The notes under the pieces: generated by a model
What the model was told of the DNA's origin: nothing
The model's database searches: none
What the model saw: the letters and a program-made list of their open reading frames with translations, nothing else
Program-made: the position numbers and the translations under genes
Shown here: positions 1-5,769 of the stretch, piece by piece
How positions within the stretch are numbered: the stretch's first letter is position 1
How the letters are laid out: each line of letters begins with the position of its first letter
Origin: Opitutaceae bacterium
Lineage (GTDB): Bacteria > Verrucomicrobiota > Verrucomicrobiia > Opitutales > Opitutaceae
Direction of reading: 5' to 3'
Length of the DNA stretch: 6,537 bases
NCBI GenBank assembly: GCA_025352845.1
Contig: JANXSC010000521.1
Coordinates: forward strand, 1-6,537

Positions 1-491
1 CTTTCGCTGAGGGCGGACAGGCCGGACTTCGCGATGTTGTAAGCGCTCTGAAACGGCAGCGGAAACTCCGCGGCAAGCGATGAGATGTTCACGAGTGCAC
101 CGCGCTTCCGCGCGATCAGGCCGGGCAGCGCCGCGTGCGCGAGGCGCGTCGGGCTGAGCAGCATCACCTGCAACTGTTCTTCCCACGCGGAAAATTCCGC
201 GCCCACGAATTCCGCGAAGACGCCGAACCCCGCATTGTTGATCACGAGATCGAAGCCGCCCGCGTCGCGATCGGCAGCGCGAAAAGCTTGCTCGGCCGCG
301 GCACCATCGCCCAATTCCAACACGACTGGCATGAGCCCGCGGATCGTCGCGAGCCGTGCCGGATCGCGCGACGTGCCCCAGACGCGCACGCCGTCGGCGA
401 GCAGCATCTCGGCAAACGCCCGGCCCAACCCGGTGCTCGCGCCCGTGACAAATGCGGTGCGGTAGAGATCGGAGACGCGGGGGGCGGCCAC
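1..491 (-). CDS. Short-chain dehydrogenase/reductase (SDR), C-terminus cut by window edge
   Basis: NAD(P)-dependent oxidoreductase of the classical SDR family, probably cytosolic. The first 163 residues are visible and the C-terminal third or so lies outside the window. Reading from a GTG at 491, the Rossmann nucleotide-binding motif TGASTGLG is at residues 16-23, NNAG at 85-88, the catalytic Ser in NISS at 135-138 and the YxxxK pair (YNIAK) at 151-155. An Arg after beta-2 (GTSRDP, R42) suggests NADP(H) preference. The Asn of the usual SDR catalytic tetrad, expected near residue 110 (typically in a VN-L context), appears to be Met110. The GTG start was chosen because it lies just before the first beta strand and 4 bases after the ketosynthase stop; no in-frame ATG and no Shine-Dalgarno sequence were found there. 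Its place directly behind a ketosynthase suggests a beta-ketoacyl reductase role, but the sequence looks more like general SDRs (COG0300-like) than housekeeping FabG, so the substrate is open. Confidence 0.9.
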   Translation of the reverse strand, partial: MAAPRVSDLYRTAFVTGASTGLGRAFAEMLLADGVRVWGTSRDPARLATIRGLMPVVLELGDGAAAEQAFRAADRDAGGFDLVINNAGFGVFAEFVGAEFSAWEEQLQVMLLSPTRLAHAALPGLIARKRGALVNISSLAAEFPLPFQSAYNIAKSGLSALSE

Positions 492-495
492 GGTT

Positions 496-1758
496 TCAGG
501 TGGCCCGCTTGAAGACGAGCGCGACGTTGGCGCCGCCGAAGCCGCTGCTGTTTTTCACGACGATGTTCGCCTGCCGATTTTCCGTGGTGCGCGGGAGATT
601 CAATCCCTCGCACTCCGGATCGACCTGGGTGAGGTGGGCGTTGCCGGGGATGAAACCCTCGCGGAGCGCGACCGCGCAGAACGCGCTCTCCATCGCGCCG
701 GCGAGCGAGAGCCCGTGGCCGGTGAGGGCCTTGGTGCTGCTGACGGCGACGCGCGCGGCCGATTCCTTGAACACCGAGCGGAGCGCGCGCGCCTCCGACA
801 CATCGCCGATGAGCGTCGAGGTCGCGTGGGCGTTGACGTAGTCGACCTCGGCGGGCGAGACGCGCGCGGCCTTCAGGGCCTTGGTCATCGCCGCCGCCGA
901 ACCGTTGCCCTCGGGGTGCGAGATCGCGACATTCCAGCCGTCGGACGCCTGGCCCCAGTCGAGAATCTCGGCGTAGGGTTTCACGCCACGACGCGCGACC
1001 TCCTCTTCGTTTTCCAACACGAGCACGACCGAGCCGCCGGTGCCGACGAAGCCATCGCGCGCGGCGTCGAAGGGGCGCGACGCGAGATTCGGATCGGTTT
1101 GCAGCGAGAGCGTTCTCATGCCGGCGAAGGGCAGAATCGCGTCCACGTTTCCATCCTCGGCCCCGACGATGAACATCCGCTTCTGCCGCCCGAGCGCGAT
1201 GTCGTCGTATGCGTAGCCGAGCGCGTGGGCCGAGGAGGCGCAGGCCGACGAGAAGCCGCACGACGCGCCGTTGATCTTGAAGGCGGCGATGAGGTTGAAG
1301 TTCAGCGTGCCAGCAATGGAGGCGACGATGCCGAGCGGAGAGCAGCGCATGACGCCGACCTTCACGAGTCGGTCGTGGTGATGGTGGAGCAGGTAGGGCG
1401 AGCCGGCGGAGGCGGCGTAGAGCCCGGTCTCGGAATTTGAGACATCCGACTCGGCGAGTCGCGCATCCTCGATCGCCTGCAACATCGCGCAGTGGGCGAA
1501 GAGACCGTTGGGCGCCATCGTGCGCAGGAGTTCGCGCTTGAGTTTGTAGCGGGCGGGAAACGTCCAGTCTTCGGGATCGGGCGAGTCGGTCGTGAAATCC
1601 TTGATGGTGCCGATCACTTTAACCGGGATGTCGGGCTTCTGAAACGGCGGGTAAATCTCAAAACCGTGCCGGAGGTCGCGGAGGTGGCGCGTGACGGTGG
1701 GCGCGTCGTTGCCGATGCTGGTGACAAATCCGAGGCCGGTGATAAAAACTCTGGGCAT
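496..1758 (-). CDS. Beta-ketoacyl-ACP synthase (FabB/FabF-type ketosynthase)
   Basis: Thiolase-fold condensing enzyme of 420 residues, close to the usual KAS I/II length (about 405-415). It would catalyse decarboxylative condensation of malonyl-ACP with an acyl-ACP in the cytosol. It opens with the family's typical N-terminus (VFITGLGFVTSIGN). The active-site Cys is in SSACASSAHA (C173), the first His in NAHATST (H311), and the conserved Lys and second His in STKALTGH (K343, H348). The C-terminal glycine-rich loop is SSGFGGAN (404-411). The Cys-His-His triad is complete, so it is a working elongase and not a chain-length-factor type. The ATG at 1758 is preferred over an in-frame TTG at 1821, because the extension is unlike the family and contains a direct repeat. 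No Shine-Dalgarno sequence is visible. The reductase gene follows after 4 bases. Upstream, a terminator separates it from the ACP-dehydratase gene. Whether it serves primary fatty-acid synthesis or a dedicated pathway cannot be read from the sequence; its neighbours favour a dedicated one. Confidence 0.94.
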   Translation of the reverse strand: MPRVFITGLGFVTSIGNDAPTVTRHLRDLRHGFEIYPPFQKPDIPVKVIGTIKDFTTDSPDPEDWTFPARYKLKRELLRTMAPNGLFAHCAMLQAIEDARLAESDVSNSETGLYAASAGSPYLLHHHHDRLVKVGVMRCSPLGIVASIAGTLNFNLIAAFKINGASCGFSSACASSAHALGYAYDDIALGRQKRMFIVGAEDGNVDAILPFAGMRTLSLQTDPNLASRPFDAARDGFVGTGGSVVLVLENEEEVARRGVKPYAEILDWGQASDGWNVAISHPEGNGSAAAMTKALKAARVSPAEVDYVNAHATSTLIGDVSEARALRSVFKESAARVAVSSTKALTGHGLSLAGAMESAFCAVALREGFIPGNAHLTQVDPECEGLNLPRTTENRQANIVVKNSSGFGGANVALVFKRAT

Positions 1759-1796
1759 ACGCCAATGAAGAACGCGAAGTGAAGCCGTTCGGTTCG

Positions 1797-1821
1797 GGCG
1801 GTCAACGCGGGAGGCGGTCAA
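1797..1821. repeat. Two 9-base direct repeats upstream of the ketosynthase gene
   Basis: GGCGGTCAA occurs perfectly at 1797-1805 and 1813-1821, a 16-base period. On the minus strand, the direction of the ketosynthase gene, this reads TTGACCGCC twice, and each copy begins with a sequence close to a -35 box (TTGACC). No convincing -10 box lies 16-18 bases downstream of either copy. It may be a tandem operator or promoter element in the short gap between terminator and gene, or chance in GC-rich DNA. Confidence 0.35.
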
Positions 1822-1844
1822 TCGGAGCCGGCGTCAGGGAACTC

Positions 1845-1880
1845 AAAAACAAAAACGGCGGCCAAAGCGGCCGCCGTTTT
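1845..1880 (-). terminator. Rho-independent terminator after the ACP-dehydratase gene
   Basis: A perfect 12-base-pair stem (AAAACGGCGGCC at 1852-1863 with GGCCGCCGTTTT at 1869-1880) encloses a 5-base loop. Read on the minus strand, the stem is followed by a T-rich tail (TTTTTGTTTTTG), the classic intrinsic terminator layout, 37 bases past the stop codon at 1918. On the plus strand the tail is poor and no plus-strand gene arrives from the left, so it serves the minus strand. It implies that the ketosynthase and SDR genes need their own promoter or depend on read-through. Confidence 0.88.
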
Positions 1881-1917
1881 CAAAACAAGATCGCTCCGGG
1901 CGACCAGCGCCGCGCGG

Positions 1918-2904
1918 TCAGGCGTTGATGGCCGCGCGCAAGGGAGCCGGGGTGGAGCTGGATTCGGCACTGCCGTTGATGCCAGCCGCGTGACCGACGG
2001 CTTCGATCGGGACAGGGGCGGTGGCGGCGTCGACGAAACCGTAGGTGAGCGTGATCTCTTCCGCGATGACGGCCTTTTCCTGGCCGACGCGAATCGAACC
2101 CTCGAAGGTCGCCAGCGGCATCTTCATCCGCTTCGGCTTGATCGAGAGGGTGAGGATGTCGCCGGGTTTGCAGATGCGGTGGGCGCGGACGCCCTCGCAG
2201 CCGGTGAAGAAAATCATCTGCGCGCTCACGACCTTGCCGGGCTCGGTGGGCGCACCCTCCAACAAATAGAGCACCGCGAGCTGGCCGAGCGCCTCGAGCA
2301 TGATCGAGGCGGGCATGACGGGGTTGTCCTTGAAATGGCCCTGTAGAAAGAACTCCTGACCAGAGATCTTGTATTTGCCGTTGGCCGCGGTGGAGCTGAC
2401 CGACGCTTCGTTGAGAAAAAGAAAGGGTGGCTGCACCGGCATGACCGCCGCGACGTGCTCGATCGGAATGAACTTCGTGGGCTTCGGCAGGGGCAGGCCG
2501 CGAATCTTGCAGTCGATGAAGGTCTTCACGTCGCCAACGGTGCGCAGATTGCGCAGCTCGTCGTTGTTGATCGTCATCTGAAGGACGTCTTCCACGAGGA
2601 TGACGATTTCCATCATCGTCAGCGAATCAATGCCGAGATCCTCAATCAGGCGCAAATCGTCATCCGCGTCCTTCAATTTCATCCGCAGATCCGGTTCCAC
2701 AAAGCGCTCGATTATGCCAATGACTACGGCGGGAACATGCTCGGGATTTCCGGTTTTTCTGAACTGCACCGCCGCCTCAAAGGTCGATGGCGAGCAGCGT
2801 TTTAGAGCCTCACGCAGGGCGACTTCATCCTCCGGCGCAAATGGCTTGGGTGCAGTCGGAAGGGATTTGGGCGCGACCGAATGGGATGCAACTGCGTCTG
2901 GCAT
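1918..2904 (-). CDS. Acyl carrier protein fused to FabA/FabZ-type hotdog 3-hydroxyacyl-ACP dehydratase
   Basis: Two-domain protein of 328 residues. After a Pro/Ala-rich, poorly conserved N-terminus (about 1-55) comes an acyl carrier domain (about 57-135). Its phosphopantetheine attachment site is LGIDSL, with Ser94 as the predicted modified residue, in the helical context LIEDLGIDSLTMMEIVILVE. A short Pro/Lys linker (138-145) leads to a hotdog dehydratase domain (about 146-290). It has the FabZ-like pattern PPFLFLNEA, then FFLQGHF with the catalytic His190, then NPVMPASIMLEALGQ with the catalytic Glu204, and a later PGD turn (247-249). The tail (291-328) is Ala/Pro/Ser-rich. Stand-alone FabZ is about 150 residues and ACP about 80, so this is a true fusion carrying both activities: it holds the acyl chain as thioester and removes water from the 3-hydroxyacyl intermediate. 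The ATG at 2904 is the start; no Shine-Dalgarno sequence precedes it. It diverges from the glycosyltransferase gene and ends in its own terminator. Sharing a locus with a ketosynthase and an SDR implies a joint elongation cycle. Confidence 0.93.
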   Translation of the reverse strand: MPDAVASHSVAPKSLPTAPKPFAPEDEVALREALKRCSPSTFEAAVQFRKTGNPEHVPAVVIGIIERFVEPDLRMKLKDADDDLRLIEDLGIDSLTMMEIVILVEDVLQMTINNDELRNLRTVGDVKTFIDCKIRGLPLPKPTKFIPIEHVAAVMPVQPPFLFLNEASVSSTAANGKYKISGQEFFLQGHFKDNPVMPASIMLEALGQLAVLYLLEGAPTEPGKVVSAQMIFFTGCEGVRAHRICKPGDILTLSIKPKRMKMPLATFEGSIRVGQEKAVIAEEITLTYGFVDAATAPVPIEAVGHAAGINGSAESSSTPAPLRAAINA

Positions 2905-3067
2905 TGTTCGTTCGTTGTATGTTACGGGCGGCTTGAAAGTAAACCCATTATTTCGGCATGGCCTTGCGAAGCGCTCCGAGAGAGTGGGCGCAGGGGTTGA
3001 CCCGCACGCGCCCGCAGTGTTTCACGCTCGACCCCGGAACAGCCAGAAGCCACTTCCGTCTCCGCGC
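2905..3067. promoter_or_regulatory. Divergent intergenic region between ACP-dehydratase and glycosyltransferase genes
   Basis: These 163 bases separate two genes transcribed away from each other, so promoters for both directions should lie here. On the plus strand, TTGACC at 2997-3002 followed after 17 bases by TTTCAC (3020-3025) is a weak candidate promoter. On the minus strand, an AT-richer patch near 2912-2950 contains TTTACT followed after 18 bases by TACAAC, equally weak. No strong hairpin, riboswitch or clear operator palindrome was found. The location is well supported by the gene layout; the exact boxes are guesses. Confidence 0.45.
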
Positions 3068-4231
3068 ATGAGCGCATCCGTCCACGCCGACCTTGCCGGT
3101 CTCCCTGTCTTCCTCATCACGCACGAGTTCTACCCGAAGCGGGGCGGGATCGCGACGTTCACCGAGGAAATCGCGCGGGCTTCGGCCACGCTCGGCTACG
3201 ATGTGGAGGTTTGGGCGCAGTCGGCGCCGGCCGCGACGGAGAAATCCGACTGGCCCTTCCGCCTCCACCGCCTGCCGCTCAAAGGCACGCACGATCTGGC
3301 CTGCCAGATTCGGCTGGGACGCGAACTCATCCGCCGCCGCCGCGAGCTGCGGCATGCGACGGTCTATCTGCCGGAGCCCGGGCCGATGCTGACGATGATG
3401 CTGCTGCAATTTTTCCATGCTTTCCGCCCGGGCCGGCTGGTGCTGACGTTTCACGGCTCGGAGATCCTGAAATTCGCCGGCAGCCCGTGGCGGCGCTGGC
3501 TGGCGCGTCACCTGATCCGGCGCGCGACGCGCGTCAGCACCCTGAGCAACTACACGCAGGAGCTGTTGCTCAGCCATTTCCCGGAAGCGGCGGAGAAAAT
3601 TTACCTGACGCCCGGCGCGCTGCGCTCCGATTTTGCGATGGTGCCGCCGAAGCCCACGGCGCGGAAAAATAAAATTGTCGTCCTCACCGTCGGCCGGCTG
3701 CACCCGCGCAAGGGCCAGCTGCTGACTTTGCAGGCGTTGCAAATGCTTCCGCCCGAAGTGCGCGCGCGGCTCGAATACTGGGTTGTCGGCGGCCAGAGCA
3801 AGGGCAACTACGAGGCACAGCTGCGCGCTGCGGCCGCCGCGGTGCCGGACCTCAAGGTGCAGTTTTTCGGCAACCTGCCCGACGATGAACTCGCGGGCAT
3901 CTACGAGGGTGCGGATATTTTTGCGATGACGAGCGTGAATCTTGATCGCAGCGTCGAAGGCTTCGGCTTGGTTTACTTGGAAGCGGCGGCACATGGTCTG
4001 CCGGTCGTGGCGCACGATGTCGGCGGTGTTTCCGAGGCGGTGGTGGATGGCGTTACCGGCCTGCTCGTCCCGCCCGATCGTCCCGTCCAGTTGGCCGCGG
4101 CCTTCGAAAAACTGATCCACGATGAGGTTCTGCGGGCGAAACTCGGATCCGCCGGGCGCGAGTGGGCGGTGCGCAATTGTTGGAAGGAATCGGCCGAGGC
4201 GTTGTTCAACCCGCAGTGGGCCGAATCATGA
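3068..4231 (+). CDS. GT4-family (GT-B fold) glycosyltransferase
   Basis: Retaining glycosyltransferase of 387 residues that would transfer a sugar from a nucleotide-sugar donor to an acceptor, probably at the inner face of the membrane. The N-terminal acceptor domain begins with the GT4 hallmark ITHEFYPKRGGIATF (17-31) and contains LTFHGSE (126-132). The C-terminal donor domain starts around 203 (VVLTVGRLHPRKGQ), continues through VQFFGNLPDDEL (264-275), and carries the EX7E motif in EGFGLVYLE (E297 and E305) followed by AAAHGLPVVA and a conserved GG-V-E-V-DG-TG segment (319-331). There is no signal peptide or clear membrane span. The ATG at 3068 was chosen because upstream in-frame sequence is unlike the family and would run antisense into the neighbouring gene. 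Donor and acceptor cannot be told from sequence; resemblance is to PimB/PimA-like and capsule enzymes. Its stop overlaps the thioesterase start as ATGA, so the two are likely co-translated, suggesting a glycosylated acyl product. Confidence 0.92.
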   Translation: MSASVHADLAGLPVFLITHEFYPKRGGIATFTEEIARASATLGYDVEVWAQSAPAATEKSDWPFRLHRLPLKGTHDLACQIRLGRELIRRRRELRHATVYLPEPGPMLTMMLLQFFHAFRPGRLVLTFHGSEILKFAGSPWRRWLARHLIRRATRVSTLSNYTQELLLSHFPEAAEKIYLTPGALRSDFAMVPPKPTARKNKIVVLTVGRLHPRKGQLLTLQALQMLPPEVRARLEYWVVGGQSKGNYEAQLRAAAAAVPDLKVQFFGNLPDDELAGIYEGADIFAMTSVNLDRSVEGFGLVYLEAAAHGLPVVAHDVGGVSEAVVDGVTGLLVPPDRPVQLAAAFEKLIHDEVLRAKLGSAGREWAVRNCWKESAEALFNPQWAES

Positions 4232-4629
4232 TCGTGTCGCGCAGCCAGATTGTCGTCCGCTATGCGGAGACGGATATGATGGGCGTCGTCTATCACGGCA
4301 ACTTCCTGCCGTGGTTCGAAGTCGGCCGCACCACGCTCTTGAAGGAAATGGGGATCATCTACCGTCAGCTCGAAGCCGATGGCTATCGGCTGCCCGTGCT
4401 CGAGGTCGCGGTGAAATATCAACGCCCCGCGCTCTACGACGACACGATCACGATCGTGACGACGCTGCGCGAAAAACCGCTCCTCCGCATTCGCCTCGAT
4501 TACGAGGTGCGCCGTGGCGACGAGTTGCTCGCAACCGGCCACACGATCCACGCCTTCATCGATCTCGCGGGAAAACCCGTGCGGCCGCCGGCGTCGGTCG
4601 TCGCGGTTTTCGACGGGGCGTTTCGTTAG
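4228..4629 (+). CDS. YbgC/4-hydroxybenzoyl-CoA thioesterase-type acyl thioesterase
   Basis: Small single-domain hotdog thioesterase of 133 residues, the usual length for YbgC/4HBT enzymes, which hydrolyse acyl-CoA or acyl-ACP thioesters in the cytosol. The family signature is clear: VRYAETDMMGVVYHGNFLPW at residues 10-29, with Asp16 as the predicted catalytic residue, His23 in the VYH-N segment and Glu31 in the following helix (FEVGRT). The second half has the expected VEY-type strand (AVKYQRPALYDD) and a closing HAFIDLAGKPVRPP segment. The ATG at 4228 overlaps the glycosyltransferase stop by 4 bases (ATGA), which supports it over an in-frame upstream start at 4162. There is no Shine-Dalgarno sequence, so translation probably relies on coupling. 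Its stop overlaps the stop of the converging permease gene. In a locus with ketosynthase and ACP-dehydratase it could release or edit the acyl chain; YbgC-type enzymes also act in general housekeeping, so this role is inference. Confidence 0.92.
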   Translation: MIVSRSQIVVRYAETDMMGVVYHGNFLPWFEVGRTTLLKEMGIIYRQLEADGYRLPVLEVAVKYQRPALYDDTITIVTTLREKPLLRIRLDYEVRRGDELLATGHTIHAFIDLAGKPVRPPASVVAVFDGAFR

Positions 4630-5753
4630 CGCCGCGTCAGCTTCACATCCATCCACACCGCGAGGGTGAGCACGGCGCCGCGAGCGATGAATTTCGCCTC
4701 GGGTGCCACGGCGAGGAGCGTCATGCCGTTGAGCAGGGCCGTCATGATCAAGGCGCCGAGAATCACGCCACCCACCGAACCACGCCCGCCGCGCAGCGCC
4801 GTGCCACCGATCACGCAGGCGGCGATGGCGTCGAGCTCCATCAAGTCACCGACCGTGGTCGTCGATGCGCCGGAGTAGGCCGTGGTCATGAAACCGGTGA
4901 GTGCGACCGTCACGCCCATCAGCACGTAGGCTCCGATCAGCACGCGGTTGACGGCGATGCCGGAAAGCACCGCCGCCTCCTCGTTGCCGCCGATGGCGTA
5001 GAGGTAGCGGCCAAACGGCGTGTGGCTCGTGAGAAAATGGACGGCGCCGGCGGTGGCAGCGAGAATGACGAGCGACAGTGGCACGCCGCGGAATCCGTTG
5101 CATACGATCGCCAGGCCGATCACGCCCGCGGCCTGCGCGATCCAGATGCCCGTTTCCGTGCCCGTATTGCGGGTGGGCAGGCCATGGGCGGTGCGCGCCG
5201 CCCGACCTCGCCACGTAATCACCCCCAGCGTGACCACGACTCCGACGGCGAGCAGCAGCCCGACGTTTCCCGGCAGGTAGTAGGTGGTGAGCAGCGAATA
5301 GAGATTCTCCCGATCGCCGCGCGAGACCGGCACGGTGGAGTTCTGAATCACGAGCCAGAAAAGCCCCTTGAAAATCAGCAGTCCGCCGAGCGTGATGATG
5401 AAAGACGGGATGCGCTGTCGCACGATCAATGTCCCCATCAGCATCCAGAGCAGGAGCGCGACTGCAAAGGCGGCGAGGAGCGCGAGCGGAGCGGGCCAGC
5501 CCTGATGAAACACCAGCACCGCGGCGATGCCGCCGACGAGTCCCACGCCGCTCCCCACCGAGAGATCGATTTGTCCCGTGAGGAGAATCATGAACATCCC
5601 GAGTGCGAGCGTGCCCGTGATCGAGAACTCGACGATGAGCTGCGTGAGATTGCGCGAACCGAGAAACGCGGGCTCCCGCAGCGCAAAAAACACACACACG
5701 CCCAGCAGCGCGAGCGGCATGGCGAGGTGCTGGAGTGAGACGCGGGGCTTCAT
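4626..5753 (-). CDS. xylH: ABC sugar transporter permease, XylH-like (ribose/xylose class)
   Basis: Integral inner-membrane permease of 375 residues in the BPD_transp_2 family (RbsC/XylH), with about ten hydrophobic segments spread through the chain. Diagnostic stretches are MFMILLTGQIDLSVGS (53-68), RQRIPSFIITLGGLL (112-126), the ATPase-contact region FGRYLYAIGGNEEAAVLSGI (247-266), and ELDAIAACVIGGTALRGGRGS (307-327) near the C-terminus, ending VWMDVKLTRR. A central WRGRAAR loop (181-187) and the RGVP segment (222-225) also match my recollection of E. coli XylH better than RbsC, so D-xylose or a related pentose is the likely cargo; substrate is ultimately set by a binding protein not in this window. 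The ATG at 5753 fits the family N-terminus better than an in-frame start at 5834, which would lie inside the ATPase gene. It follows the ATPase gene by 16 bases, so the two form one operon. Confidence 0.9.
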   Translation of the reverse strand: MKPRVSLQHLAMPLALLGVCVFFALREPAFLGSRNLTQLIVEFSITGTLALGMFMILLTGQIDLSVGSGVGLVGGIAAVLVFHQGWPAPLALLAAFAVALLLWMLMGTLIVRQRIPSFIITLGGLLIFKGLFWLVIQNSTVPVSRGDRENLYSLLTTYYLPGNVGLLLAVGVVVTLGVITWRGRAARTAHGLPTRNTGTETGIWIAQAAGVIGLAIVCNGFRGVPLSLVILAATAGAVHFLTSHTPFGRYLYAIGGNEEAAVLSGIAVNRVLIGAYVLMGVTVALTGFMTTAYSGASTTTVGDLMELDAIAACVIGGTALRGGRGSVGGVILGALIMTALLNGMTLLAVAPEAKFIARGAVLTLAVWMDVKLTRR

Positions 5754-5769
5754 CAGAGAACCGAGTGGG

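Noticed and set aside
242..1261. 339-codon open frame on the minus strand across the ketosynthase/SDR junction
   Set aside because: It is an Arg-rich out-of-frame reading of two genes whose correct frames contain full catalytic motifs.
2600..3067. N-terminal extension of the glycosyltransferase frame
   Set aside because: The frame is open but antisense to the ACP-dehydratase, has no similarity to a GT4 N-terminus, and the ATG at 3068 sits right before the first beta strand.
2948..4120. 390-codon open frame on the minus strand
   Set aside because: It lies antisense to the glycosyltransferase, whose frame carries all GT4 motifs. The translation is Arg/Gln/His-rich with no recognisable fold, typical of a GC-rich shadow frame.
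4122..5738. 538-codon open frame on the plus strand
   Set aside because: It covers the thioesterase in another frame and the permease antisense. Its composition is extremely rich in His, Arg, Glu and Asp with no domain motifs, while the two genes it shadows are clearly real.
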